A stretch of DNA of 36,265 bases from Actinophytocola sp. (GTDB lineage: Bacteria; Actinomycetota; Actinomycetes; Mycobacteriales; Pseudonocardiaceae): positions 1 to 36,265 of the forward strand of contig WHUD01000033.1 in the NCBI GenBank assembly GCA_009377385.1, in the 5' to 3' direction. Of this stretch, positions 22,540 to 32,100 are shown piece after piece. Position 1 is the first letter of the stretch, and every line of letters begins with the position of its first letter. The notes below the pieces were generated by a model that was given only the letters and a program-made list of their open reading frames with translations, had not been told where the DNA came from and did no database searches. The translations under genes and the position numbers were made by a program.

Positions 22540-23544
22540 CTAACCCCGGGCCCAGCCGACCAGGCGGTCGGCCGTCCAGGTGCTCACCACGCGCTCCTCG
22601 GGGACGCCGCACTCCTCCGCGCGGGCGCAGCCATAGCGCTGCCAGGCGAGCTGGCCCGGTGCGTGGGCGTCGCTGTCGATGGCGAACCGACACCCGGCGT
22701 CCAGCGCGCGGCGGAGCAGCCGCCGGGGCGGGTCCAGCCGGTCCGGCCGCGAGTTGATCTCCACGGCGACGTCGTGCTCGCGGCAGGCATCGAACACCGC
22801 GTCGGCGTCGAACTCCGACTCCGGCCTGCCCCTGCCAACCACGATCCGGCCGGTGCAGTGCCCGAGCACGTTCACCCTGGGATTCGACACCGCAGCGAGC
22901 AGCCGCCGGGTCATCGCCCGCTCCGGCATCCGCAGCTTGGAGTGCACGCTGGCCACCACGACGTCAAGCCGGTCGAGCAGTTCGGGTTCCTGGTCGAGCG
23001 CGCCGTCGTCGAGGACATCGACCTCGATGCCGGTCAGGATGCGAAACGGGGCCAGCTCGGCGTTCAGCTCGGCGACGACGTCCAACTGCTGGCGCAGCCG
23101 GTCCGCCGACAGCCCGCGCGCGACGGTCAGCCGGGGCGAGTGGTCGGTCAGCGCTAGCCACTCGTGGCCAAGCTCACGTGCGGCCTCCGCCATCTCGTGG
23201 ATCGGGCTGCCGCCGTCGGACCAGTCCGAGTGGCTGTGGCAGTCGCCCCGCAACGCGGCCAGCAGCTGAGAGCCGCCAGACACCTCTGGCTCGGCGCGCG
23301 CGAGCAGCCGCGTCAGGTACTCCGGCTCACGGCCGGCCACGGCGTCGGCGACGACCTCGGCGGTCCGCTTGCCGATGCCCTTCAGCTCGGTCAGCGTGCC
23401 CCGCCGCACCCGCTCGGCCAGCTCGTCCGAAGACAACTCCGCCACGACCTCCGCTGCGCGCCGGAACGCCGTGACCCGGTACGTCGGCTCACCGGCGCGT
23501 TCCAGGTGGAACGCGATGGTGCGCAGCGCTCGTGCGGCGTCCAT
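22540..23544 (-). CDS. PHP-domain phosphoesterase with N-terminal HhH domain (PolX-like)
   Basis: This 334-residue protein begins with the helix-hairpin-helix region found at the start of family X polymerases (residues 1-85, with TLTELKGIGKRTAEVVADAV) and continues directly into a PHP domain (about 105-325). Metal-ligand motifs are visible: GDCHSHSDWSDG, LALTDHSP, GIEVDVLDDG, VVASVHSK, VLGHCTGR, VEINSRPDR and FAIDSDAH. The fingers, palm and thumb of PolX are missing, so it should be a nuclease or phosphatase, not a polymerase. ATG 23544 lies 11 bases after the CPBP gene stop; in-frame GTG 23547 and TTG 23565 are alternatives. The substrate is unknown; repair-type DNA processing is a guess. 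Confidence 0.85.
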   Translation of the reverse strand: MDAARALRTIAFHLERAGEPTYRVTAFRRAAEVVAELSSDELAERVRRGTLTELKGIGKRTAEVVADAVAGREPEYLTRLLARAEPEVSGGSQLLAALRGDCHSHSDWSDGGSPIHEMAEAARELGHEWLALTDHSPRLTVARGLSADRLRQQLDVVAELNAELAPFRILTGIEVDVLDDGALDQEPELLDRLDVVVASVHSKLRMPERAMTRRLLAAVSNPRVNVLGHCTGRIVVGRGRPESEFDADAVFDACREHDVAVEINSRPDRLDPPRRLLRRALDAGCRFAIDSDAHAPGQLAWQRYGCARAEECGVPEERVVSTWTADRLVGWARG

Positions 23545-23554
23545 CACAGGTCCA

Positions 23555-24340
23555 TCAGCTCGCAAGGATGCCGGTCGTCGAGAACAGCAGCGCGAGCGCG
23601 GGCAGCAAATTGTTTACCTGGTGCGTGACGATGCTTGTCGTCAGGTTGCGGGTGAAAAGGCGGGCAAGCCCGATCGGGATCGACAGCACCAGCAGTAGCG
23701 GCATGCGCAGCAGCTCCATGTGCGCCACGGAGAACACGACCGTTGTCACCGCGAAGATCACCCAGCCGTTCCAGCGCCAGTGTTCGAACGTGCGCCACAG
23801 CACACCCCGGAACAGCACCTCCTCGCACAGCGGCACGACCAGCCAGACGCCCAGGAACGCGACCAACCCGGCCGCGATGCCCAGCTGCTCACCCTTGAAC
23901 GCCTCGCCGACGGCGGATTCCGCCTGGTCAGCGCCGACCACAGAGGCCCACACCGCAGCGGCGGGCAGCGTGATCAGCAGCCCCGCGACGCCGATGCCGA
24001 GGCCGATGAGGGTGTCCCGCCTGGTCCACCGCCAGGCCAGCTCCCTGCGCACCCGGCCCTCCCTGGGACCCCCGCCAAACAGCGCGATGCCACCCACCGC
24101 GACCAGCGCGGCGAGAATCGGTGGGACCACGAGGATGCCGACCAGCGGCGCGGGGGGCAGCGTCTTGTCCCCGGTCAACGAAGGGTCCGCCACCGCGAAC
24201 GGCACCAGCACGATGATCGGAGCCGCCACCAGCATGAGTTCGGCCGCGAGGAACACGAGGAACAGCGCAACGCCGGTGCGGGGACGGCGACCCGGCGCGT
24301 CGGCGTCCGTCGGCTCATGCTGAGATGTCCTGACGTCCAT
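23555..24340 (-). CDS. CPBP-family intramembrane metalloprotease
   Basis: This 261-residue membrane protein has a hydrophilic N-terminus (about 1-22) and about seven hydrophobic segments. The CPBP (CAAX protease / bacteriocin-processing, Abi) motifs lie in its C-terminal half: [16 protein letters not shown] (EExxxR), FSVAHMELL and HQVNNLLPA. These supply the glutamate and histidine ligands of the catalytic metal. Bacterial members are involved in signal-peptide or bacteriocin self-protection processing, but most are uncharacterised. ATG 24340 was chosen over an upstream in-frame start at 24442, which would cross the intergenic space towards cysD. The PHP gene follows on the same strand. No substrate is suggested by the context. 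Confidence 0.85.
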   Translation of the reverse strand: MDVRTSQHEPTDADAPGRRPRTGVALFLVFLAAELMLVAAPIIVLVPFAVADPSLTGDKTLPPAPLVGILVVPPILAALVAVGGIALFGGGPREGRVRRELAWRWTRRDTLIGLGIGVAGLLITLPAAAVWASVVGADQAESAVGEAFKGEQLGIAAGLVAFLGVWLVVPLCEEVLFRGVLWRTFEHWRWNGWVIFAVTTVVFSVAHMELLRMPLLLVLSIPIGLARLFTRNLTTSIVTHQVNNLLPALALLFSTTGILAS

Positions 24341-24429
24341 GTCGGATGGATACCCTCGGTTGCGGTGTTCAAGTCCCCGGTCAAAGACGACACTACGCCG
24401 CAAAAAGGGTCGTTTCACCGTCTGCCAGT

Positions 24430-24465
24430 GGGTTGAACGCAACCCGCCTGCTGGCCGGAACCGGC
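24430..24465. repeat. Two small hairpins upstream of cysD
   Basis: GGGTTG-AACG-CAACCC (24430-24445) and GCCGG-AA-CCGGC (24454-24465) are perfect short inverted repeats in the leader region of cysD. They could be operators or a 5' leader structure. No known sulfur riboswitch fold is apparent. Confidence 0.4.
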
Positions 24466-24510
24466 GGAACGCATAATGGCCATCACCGCCGACCAGTAGA
24501 GGTGCACTCC

Positions 24511-25410
24511 ATGAAACTTAATCACCTTGACCGGCTGGAGGCCGAGAGCATCGACATCTTCCGAGAGGCCGTTGCCGAGAGTGAGCGCCCCGCGCTGCTT
24601 TACTCCATCGGCAAGGACAGCTCGGTGTTGGTGCACCTCGCCCGGAAGGCCTTCTACCCGAGCACACCGCCGTTCCCACTGGTGCACGTCGACACCACGT
24701 GGAAGTTCCGCGAGATGATCGAGTTTCGCGACAGCACGGCGTCCGAGCTCGGTATGGAACTGATCGTGCACAAGAACCCGGACTGCATCGCCCAGGGGAT
24801 CAACCCGTTCGACCACGGTTCGGCAGTGCACACCGACATGTGGAAGACGCAGGGGCTGCGGCAGGTCCTCGACAAGCACAGGTTCGACGCCGTGTTCGGT
24901 GGTGCTCGCCGCGACGAGGAGGCCTCGCGCGCGAAGGAGCGGGTGTTCTCGTTCCGGTCCGCCCAGCACCGCTGGGACCCCAAGAACCAGCGGCCCGAGC
25001 TGTGGCGGCTGTACAACACCCGCACGGCGCCGGGCGAGAGTGTCCGCGTGTTCCCGCTCTCGAACTGGACAGAGCTAGACATCTGGCACTACATCCACCG
25101 AGAGAACATTCCGATTGTCCCGCTGTATTTCGCCAAAGAGCGCCCCGTCGTGGACCGCGAAGGCACGTTGATCATGGTCGACGACGACCGGATGCCGCTC
25201 GAAGACGGCGAGGTGCCGGAGAACAAGATGGTCCGGTTCCGTACGCTGGGTTGCTACCCGCTCACCGGTGCCGTCGAGAGCACGGCGACGACGCTGCCTG
25301 AGATCGTCGCCGAGATGCGGGCGGCAACCACGTCCGAGCGTCAGGGCAGGGTCATCGACCGCGACCAGTCCGGGTCGATGGAGCGCAAGAAGCAGGAGGG
25401 GTACTTCTGA
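24511..25410 (+). CDS. cysD: Sulfate adenylyltransferase subunit 2
   Basis: This 299-residue CysD subunit makes adenosine 5'-phosphosulfate from ATP and sulfate, with CysN supplying GTP energy. The N-type ATP pyrophosphatase P-loop is seen as [20 protein letters not shown] (PP-loop SxGKDS), followed by [28 protein letters not shown] and the C-terminal RKKQEGYF typical of CysD. Start ATG 24511 with AGAGGTG upstream is preferred to the long frame from 24346, as the CysD homology begins [14 protein letters not shown]. Its stop shares one base with the cysNC start (TGATG), so translation is coupled. Regulation is not visible apart from two small hairpins upstream. Confidence 0.97.
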   Translation: MKLNHLDRLEAESIDIFREAVAESERPALLYSIGKDSSVLVHLARKAFYPSTPPFPLVHVDTTWKFREMIEFRDSTASELGMELIVHKNPDCIAQGINPFDHGSAVHTDMWKTQGLRQVLDKHRFDAVFGGARRDEEASRAKERVFSFRSAQHRWDPKNQRPELWRLYNTRTAPGESVRVFPLSNWTELDIWHYIHRENIPIVPLYFAKERPVVDREGTLIMVDDDRMPLEDGEVPENKMVRFRTLGCYPLTGAVESTATTLPEIVAEMRAATTSERQGRVIDRDQSGSMERKKQEGYF

Positions 25411-27308
25411 TGGGCCAGCCCCAAGTACAGGTCGATCTGGAAGCCGAGATCGCCGAGCAGGAGCGCGTCGGTCTGCTGCGCTTCATCACTTGCGGCAGCG
25501 TCGACGACGGCAAGTCAACCCTGATCGGACGGCTGCTGTACGAGTCAAAGCTGCTCTACACCGACCAGCTCGAAGTCCTCGAGGCCGACTCCAAGCGCGT
25601 CGGCACCCGTGGTGGCGAGCTCGACTTCGCGCTGCTCGTCGACGGCCTCGCGGCCGAGCGGGAGCAGGGCATCACCATCGACGTCGCGTACCGGTTCTTC
25701 GCGACCGACCGGCGCCGGTTCATCGTCGCCGACACCCCTGGTCACGTGCAGTACACCCGCAACATGGTCACCGGCGCGTCGACGTCGGAGGCCGCGGTGA
25801 TCCTGTGCGACGCGCGGCAGGGTGTGCTGACGCAGACCCGCAGGCACGCGCACCTGGTCTCGCTGCTCGGCATCAAGCATGTGGCGCTTGCGATCAACAA
25901 GCTCGACCTCGTCGACTACTCGCAGGAAGTCTTCGACAAGATCAGCGAGGAGTTCCGGGCGTTCGCGAGCGAGATCGGCATCCGCGAGGTCGCCTGTGTG
26001 CCGCTGTCGGCAGTGAACGGCGACAACGTCGTCAGCAACAGCGACAACACCCCGTGGTACACCGGTCCGACGCTGCTCGGCTGGCTGGAGAACGTGGAGC
26101 TGACCAAGGACGAGGAAGACCTGTCCGGTCCCGCCCGGCTGCTTGTGCAGTGGGTGAACCGGCCGAACTCCGAGTTCCGCGGCTTCTCCGGCCGCGTGCT
26201 CAGCGGTGTGCTGCGCAAGGGTGACCGGATCCGGGCGGTGCCCGGCGAGGCGGAGTCGACCGTCGAGCGCATCGTCACCATGGACGGCGACCTCGACGAG
26301 GCCATCGTCGGGGCGTCGGTCACCGTGGTGCTCGCCGACGAGATCGACGTCAGCCGGGGCACCGTGCTCGCGGCGTCGGACGAGCCCGCCGACGTCGCCA
26401 ACGCGTTCCAAGCGCACATCGTCGGCATGGACAGCAACGACCTGGTGCCGGGTCGGCACTACCTCGCCAAGATCGGCGCGCGGACCGTGGGATTCACCGC
26501 CGACCACCCGAAGTACCGCATCGACGTCGACACCCTGGCGCACCTGCCTGCGAAGTCGATCGGGCTGAACGAGATCGCAGTCGCCAACGTGCACTTCGAC
26601 GTGCCGGTGGCCTACGAGGAGTTCAAGCGCAGCCGCGACCTCGGGTCGTTCATCGTCCTCGACCGGCTGACGAACGCGACCCTGGGTGCCGGCATGATCG
26701 ACTTCGCGCTGCGCCGTTCGGCCAACGTGACCTGGCAGCAGCTCACCGTCGACAAGCGCGCCCGCGCGGCCCAGAAGGGCCATCAGCCAGCCGTGGTGTG
26801 GTTCACAGGGCTGTCCGGCGCCGGTAAGTCGACCATCGCCGACCTGGTCGAGAAGCAGCTGCACGCGCAGGGCAAGCACACCTTCGTGCTCGACGGCGAC
26901 AACGTCAGGCACGGCCTGAGCAAGGACCTCGGGTTCACCGACACCGACCGGGTGGAGAACATCCGCCGGATCGCCGAGGTGTCCTCGCTGATGGTGGACG
27001 CAGGGCTGATCGTGCTCGTCTCCTTCATCTCGCCGTTCCAGGCCGAGCGTGACCAGGCGCGGGAGCTGGTCGCCGAGGGCGAGTTCTGCGAGGTGTTCGT
27101 CGACACCCCGCTCGACGTCGCGGAGCGGCGCGACCCGAAGGGCCTGTACGCCAAGGCCCGCAAGGGCGAGCTTGCCAACTTTACGGGCGTCGACTCCGAG
27201 TACGAGCGCCCGGAGAACGCCGAGGTGCACGTCGACACCACGGAGTTCGACCCGGAGCAGGCCGCCTCCGCCGTTGTGGCCAAGCTGCGCGACATGGGCG
27301 TGATCTGA
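25410..27308 (+). CDS. cysNC: Fused sulfate adenylyltransferase subunit 1 / APS kinase
   Basis: This 632-residue bifunctional protein has an EF-Tu-like GTPase, CysN (about 1-440), with G1 CGSVDDGKST (28-37), G3 ADTPGHVQYT and G4 AINKLDLVD, then beta-barrel domains. The APS kinase CysC follows (about 455-632) with P-loop FTGLSGAGKST, the segment FVLDGDNVRHGLSKDLGF and substrate lid VSFISPFQAERDQAR, ending in GVDSEYERP. Together with CysD it converts sulfate to PAPS in two steps, channelling APS within the complex. The CysN-CysC fusion is normal for mycobacteria and relatives. Its 3' end faces fdhC, and a strong hairpin separates the two. Confidence 0.97.
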   Translation: MGQPQVQVDLEAEIAEQERVGLLRFITCGSVDDGKSTLIGRLLYESKLLYTDQLEVLEADSKRVGTRGGELDFALLVDGLAAEREQGITIDVAYRFFATDRRRFIVADTPGHVQYTRNMVTGASTSEAAVILCDARQGVLTQTRRHAHLVSLLGIKHVALAINKLDLVDYSQEVFDKISEEFRAFASEIGIREVACVPLSAVNGDNVVSNSDNTPWYTGPTLLGWLENVELTKDEEDLSGPARLLVQWVNRPNSEFRGFSGRVLSGVLRKGDRIRAVPGEAESTVERIVTMDGDLDEAIVGASVTVVLADEIDVSRGTVLAASDEPADVANAFQAHIVGMDSNDLVPGRHYLAKIGARTVGFTADHPKYRIDVDTLAHLPAKSIGLNEIAVANVHFDVPVAYEEFKRSRDLGSFIVLDRLTNATLGAGMIDFALRRSANVTWQQLTVDKRARAAQKGHQPAVVWFTGLSGAGKSTIADLVEKQLHAQGKHTFVLDGDNVRHGLSKDLGFTDTDRVENIRRIAEVSSLMVDAGLIVLVSFISPFQAERDQARELVAEGEFCEVFVDTPLDVAERRDPKGLYAKARKGELANFTGVDSEYERPENAEVHVDTTEFDPEQAASAVVAKLRDMGVI

Positions 27309-27310
27309 GG

Positions 27311-27372
27311 GTGGCGTAAGTTGCCACGAAGGGCATCTTACTGGCATCTGGCGCCAGTAAGATGCCCTTCGT
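27311..27372. terminator. Perfect 20-bp hairpin, bidirectional terminator
   Basis: The arms 27326-27345 and 27353-27372 are perfectly complementary over 20 bases with a 7-base loop. A smaller hairpin, GTGGC/GCCAC (27311-27315 and 27323-27327), overlaps its foot. It lies between the ends of convergent cysNC and fdhC and would stop both transcripts. So long a perfect stem is more than a terminator needs, so it may also be a dispersed repeat. Confidence 0.8.
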
Positions 27373-27382
27373 AGCACCGGCC

Positions 27383-28309
27383 CTACCGCCCCGCCATGCG
27401 CTCCCGCTGCGGGACGACGGTGTACTTTGGGTCGCGGCTGGAGGCCACTCCTGCGGCGTAAACGCCGAACCGGGTGCAGGCTCCTGCCGCGAGGTAGGCC
27501 GCACCCGCTGCTGCCGATGCCAGCCTGCTGCGCTTGCCAAGCAGCGACAGCCCAGCGCCGACCGCCGTCAGGGCCTTGCCCGCCTTCAGCAGCGTGCCAG
27601 CGCGGCCTTCGCGATAGGTCTCAGAGACGACGCCGAGGTCGTGCTCCAGCCGGTGCTCTGCCGCGAGTTCCGCTGCGGCGCCTGCCAGCCCGAGACGTCG
27701 GGCGGGCGCGGCCTCCGACGTCGGCACCAGCAGCAGGGCGGCTCCCGCGCCGCTGCTGGCCGCGCTGCCCGCGAACAGCACCGGCAGCTCACGACGTCCC
27801 TCGTGCCAGGCGGGCGTCGCGGTGTCGGCGAGCAGCACTGCCGTGTAGGTGCACATCGCCGGCCCGAGCAGCCCTGCCGCACTCCCGGCGAGGGTGCCGA
27901 TCGACCGCAGCCGCCCGGTTAGCACCGACCCGGCCGATGCCGTGGCCAACCCGGAGAACGGCGCCAGGATCCACGAGCCCACCGACAGCGGTGACGTCGG
28001 CTTGAACACCCGCAGCATGTAAAGGAACCGCTCCGGCCTGCCGAGATCGTGGATCAGCGCCGCGACGCTAGCCAGCGAGCCACCGGCGGCGACCAGCGTG
28101 CCAGCCCGCGCCAGCCGGGGCAGCCCTGACACCCGCGCCATCGCGGCCAGCGACGCCGACGCGCCTGCCGTGCCGCCGAGAAACAAGTAAAGCGGGACGT
28201 CCGGCTGCTCCCACGCGGGCTCCTTGACGATCGGCCTGCCGTAGTAGGAGCGGAACTCGGCGGGCGCCACCATCGCCTGCTCGCGGCGCGAGCCCTGCGC
28301 GCGGCTCAT
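27383..28309 (-). CDS. fdhC: Formate dehydrogenase membrane subunit, NrfD/PsrC type
   Basis: This 308-residue membrane subunit is of the NrfD/PsrC kind. A short cytoplasmic start (YYGRPIVKEPAWEQPDVPLY) precedes the hallmark LFLGGTAGASASLAAMAR and the segment AALIHDLGRPERFLYMLRVF, with about eight hydrophobic helices in total. NrfD-type subunits accept electrons from an iron-sulfur partner and reduce quinone, and they lack the heme b of FdnI-type gamma subunits. Here it anchors the FdhAB module at the membrane. ATG 28309 overlaps the fdhB stop (ATGA); the longer frame up to 28381 reads back into fdhB. The C-terminal RMAGR is short and basic. Confidence 0.88.
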   Translation of the reverse strand: MSRAQGSRREQAMVAPAEFRSYYGRPIVKEPAWEQPDVPLYLFLGGTAGASASLAAMARVSGLPRLARAGTLVAAGGSLASVAALIHDLGRPERFLYMLRVFKPTSPLSVGSWILAPFSGLATASAGSVLTGRLRSIGTLAGSAAGLLGPAMCTYTAVLLADTATPAWHEGRRELPVLFAGSAASSGAGAALLLVPTSEAAPARRLGLAGAAAELAAEHRLEHDLGVVSETYREGRAGTLLKAGKALTAVGAGLSLLGKRSRLASAAAGAAYLAAGACTRFGVYAAGVASSRDPKYTVVPQRERMAGR

Positions 28310-29148
28310 CGCCGTGCTCCCACGAACGACGCGACGACGGCGGCCGCGACACCCAGAGCCGCCGCGCCTGCCCGCCGCCACATGTCGGGCAGATCCCGCG
28401 TGGTGACCACCGGGTCGGGCGGCAGCCCGTACACCTCGGGCTCGTCGAGCAGCAGGAAGAACGCCCCGGTGCCGCCGACGCCGTCGTCCGGGTTCTCCCC
28501 GTACAGCCGGGCCTCGGTGACACCGTCGTCGTGCAGCTCCTGCTTGCGCCGCTCGGCCCGCTCCCGCAGCTCGTCAAGCTCGCCGTACTGGATGGAGTCC
28601 GTCGGGCATGCCTTGGCGCATGCGGGTTCGAGGCCGTCGCCGATGCGGTCGTAGCACAGCGTGCACTTGAACGCTCTGCCGTCGTCCTCGCGCTTCTCGA
28701 TCACGCCGTACGGGCAGGCGGGCACGCAGTAGCCGCAGCCGTTGCAGATATCCGGCTGCACCACCACGGTGTCGAACTCGGTGCGGAACAGCGCCCCGGT
28801 CGGGCAGACGTCGAGGCACGCGGCGTGGGTGCAGTGTTTGCAGACGTCCGAGGACATCAGCCACCGGACTCCAGCGCCGTCCTGTTCAGGGGCGCCGATG
28901 GTCGGCATCCCCAGGTTGTCCACACGCGACGCGGGCACCTGCTGCTCGATGAACGCGACGTGCCGCCAGCTGTTCGCACCGAGGTCGCCGGTGTTGTCGT
29001 AGGACATCCCGAGCAGGTCCTCACCGGACGCGGGGACGAGGTTCCACTCCTTGCACGCCACCTCGCACGCCTTGCATCCAATGCACACCGAGGTGTCGGT
29101 GAAGAACCCCATCCTGGGCTGGGTATCGGCGTACCCGGATTCGCTCAC
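28306..29148 (-). CDS. fdhB: Formate dehydrogenase iron-sulfur subunit
   Basis: This 280-residue electron-transfer subunit has four [4Fe-4S] cluster motifs: CIGCKACEVACKEWN (Cys22-Cys32), CKHCTHAACLDVCPTG, CNGCGYCVPACPYG and CTLCYDRIG with CAKACPTD. This is the FdnH/FdoH/HybA fold. A C-terminal hydrophobic helix (about 255-276, AGAAALGVAAAVVASFVG) ending GARR would anchor it in the membrane. It relays electrons from the molybdenum or tungsten site in FdhA to the NrfD-type FdhC. The GTG start overlaps the fdhA stop (GTGA) and the stop overlaps the fdhC start, so all three subunits are translationally coupled. Confidence 0.95.
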   Translation of the reverse strand: MSESGYADTQPRMGFFTDTSVCIGCKACEVACKEWNLVPASGEDLLGMSYDNTGDLGANSWRHVAFIEQQVPASRVDNLGMPTIGAPEQDGAGVRWLMSSDVCKHCTHAACLDVCPTGALFRTEFDTVVVQPDICNGCGYCVPACPYGVIEKREDDGRAFKCTLCYDRIGDGLEPACAKACPTDSIQYGELDELRERAERRKQELHDDGVTEARLYGENPDDGVGGTGAFFLLLDEPEVYGLPPDPVVTTRDLPDMWRRAGAAALGVAAAVVASFVGARR

Positions 29149-32100
29149 GCCTCACTCCCTTCGATTCCCGCGCGTCGCTGGTATTCCCGCACCAGTTCCG
29201 GCAGCGCCTTGCCGCGTGGCCGTCTGCCCGGCCAGATGTCACACGTCGCGGCCTTGGACTCCTGGATGTGCACGTTCGGATCGAGCACCACGGAAAGCAG
29301 GTCGTTCGCGGAGTCGCCTGTGGACAGTCCATTCGGTCCCCAATGATACGGCAGCCCGACCTGGTGGATCGTCCTGCCCCGCACCCGCAGCGGCTTCATC
29401 CGCTCGGTCACGAGCACCCTGGCCTCGATCGCGGTGCGCGCGGAGATGATCGTCGCCCAGCCGCCGTGCTCCAGCCCGGTCTCCTCCGCCAGCGCTGGGG
29501 ACACCTCGCAGAAGAACTCCGGTTGCAGCTCGGACAGATACGGCAGTGCCCGGCTCATGCCGCCCGCGGTGTGGTGCTCGGTAAGCCGGTAAGTGGTGAA
29601 CGCGTACGGGTAGACGTCGCTGCCCACCGGGTTGTACCGGTTGTGCTCGCCGCCGAACGTCTGCCGCGCGGGACTGGCCTGCTGCGTGTAGAGCGGATTG
29701 TCCACAGGGGACTCGTGCGGCTCATAGTGCGTCGGGAGTGGACCGTCGGTCAGGCCTGCCGGTGCGAACAGCCACCCCTTGCCGTCGGTCTGCATGATGA
29801 ACGGATCCGCCCCGGACAGTGCGTCCTCCGCCGTTGCGCCATCGGGCGGGGTGTAGTCCGGCGGCTTGGTCGTCTCGAAGTCCGGCACGTCGGGGCTGAC
29901 CCACGTGCCCTTCTCGGCGTCCCACCAGACGTAGCGCTTGCGCTCGCTCCACGGCCTGCCCTCCGGGTCCGCCGACGCCCTGTTGTAGAGGATGCGTCGG
30001 TTCAGCGGCCATGCCCATGCCCACTTCGGCGCGACCCAGTCCTGTTTGGATCCGGGAACGCGGTCGGCAGCGTGGTTCTGGCCATCGGCGTAGACGCCGC
30101 AGTAGATCCAGCAGCCGCAGGACGTCGAGCCGTCGTCCTTCAGCGTGGTGTACGACGGCAGCGGGCCGCCGGGCCCGGAGCCGTTGATCTCGGCGAGCAC
30201 GGACTCCGCATCGGGCTCGTCGGTCGGGCCGTGCACGGGATACGACCACGTCAGCTCCTGCAACGGCCGGTCGCGCGGATCGGTGGAGTCGCGCAGCTTC
30301 TCCCGGATGATCCGGCCGAGGTGGTAGTAGAACCACAGGTCGCTGCGGGCGTCGCCGGGCGGCTCGACCGCCTTGTGGTGCCACTGCAACAGCCGCTGCG
30401 TGTTGGTGAAGCTGCCGTCCTTCTCCACGTGCGACGCGGCGGGCAGGAAGAACACCTCGGTGCCGATCTCGGTGCTTGACAGTTCGCCGGTGGCGATCTC
30501 CGGCCCGTCCTGCCAGAACGTCGCGCTCTCGATCATCTGCATGTCGCGGACGACCAACCAGTCCAGGTTGGCCATGCCGAGTCGTTGCAGCTTGCCGTTG
30601 GCCGAACCAACGGCGGGGTTCTCCCCGACAAGGAAGTAGCCCTTGCACTTTCCGGACAGTTGGTTGTAGACGGTCTGGTAGGTGCCGTGGTCGCCGGTCA
30701 GCCTGGGCAGGTAGTCGAACCGGAAGTCGTTCTCGGCGGTGGCGTACTCACCCCACCACGCCTTCAACAGACTGACCACATAGGACCGCATGTTGCCCCA
30801 GAAGCCGGTCTGGCCAGCGTCCAGCCCGACGAACATATCCAGGTCGAGGTGCTGGTGCGCGTGCGGCATCGGGATGTAGCCCGGCAGGATGTTGAACAGC
30901 GTCGGGATGTCGGTCGAGCCCTGGATGCTGGCGTGCCCGCGCAGCGCCAGGATGCCGCCGCCCGGCCTGCCGATGTTTCCCAGCAACAGTTGGAGGATCG
31001 ACGCGGCGCGGATGTACTGCACGCCGACGGTGTGGTGCGTCCAGCCGACCGAGTACACCCAGGCGGTCGTCCTGCGCCGGTCGGAGTTCGCCGTGATGGC
31101 CTCGGCGACGTCGAGGAACTGCCGCGTCGACACGCCACAGATGTCCGCGACGACTTCGGGTGTGTAGCGGGCGTAGTGCCGCTTGAGCACCTGGAACACG
31201 CAGCGCGGGTGCTCCAGCGTCTCGTCGATGCTCGGCTTGGCGTGCACGGCGGCGCCGCCGCTGCCGTAGGACTCCGGACGTGCGCTGCGGCGGTGGTGCT
31301 CGCCGCCGTGCTCATCGTCCGGGTGCACCCACAGCTCGCGTTTGCCTGCGGCGGGGGCAGGCTCGGCGTCCTCGTACGCCCACGTCGTGACGTCGTACTG
31401 CCCTGTCTCCGGGTCGAACCCGGAGAACAGGCCGTCCAGGTCCTCGGCGTCGGCGTAGTCCTCGCGCAGGATCGCGCCCGCGTTGGTGTACGCGACGACG
31501 TAGTCGCGGAACTCCTTGCCGTTGCTGAGGACGTAGTTGATCAGTCCACCGAGGAACGCGATGTCACTGCCAGCGCGCAGCGCGACGTGCTCGTGCGCCA
31601 GCGCGCTTGTCCGGGTGAACCGCGGATCGACGTGGATGACCTTCGCGCCCCGCTTTTTCGCCTCCATCACCCACTGGAAGCCGACCGGATGGCACTCGGC
31701 CATGTTCGACCCCTGGATGACGATGCAGTCGGAGTTCGCGAGGTCTTGCTGGAACGTCGTAGCGCCGCCACGACCGAGGGAGGTCCCCAGACCGGGAACC
31801 GTTGCGGAGTGTCATATGCGCGCCTGATTCTCCACCTGTACCGCGCCTAGTGCCGTGTACAGCTTCTTCATCAGGTAGTTCTCTTCGTTGTCCAGCGTCG
31901 CGCCGCCGAGGCTCGCGATCCCCTCGGTGCGGTTCAGCCGGACACCGTTCTCGTCGGTGTCTTCCCAGGTTTCCCGGCGGGTCCGAATCACGCGCTCGGC
32001 GATCATGTCCATGGCGTCGTCGAGCGACAGCGACTCCCACTCGGTGCCGTATCGCCGCCGGTACAGCACCCGTGTGACCCGGTCCGGGCTGGTGACGAGC

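Noticed and set aside
22079-22543. Repeat-containing coding sequence on the + strand
   Set aside because: The 154-residue frame is the 21-nt array read through in one of several open frames. There is no ribosome-binding site or domain, and similar frames exist on the other strand.
24430-24510. SAM or other sulfur riboswitch before cysD
   Set aside because: Only two short hairpins are present. No conserved riboswitch core could be recognised in about 80 bases.
25545-27377. 610-residue frame antisense to cysNC
   Set aside because: A typical shadow in high-GC DNA. The opposite strand encodes an unmistakable CysNC.
29145-31703. A separate C-terminal formate dehydrogenase gene, or a disrupted fdhA pseudogene
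   Set aside because: The frame is unbroken apart from one TGA at the Sec position, conserved residues continue across it and a SECIS hairpin follows, so it is one gene.
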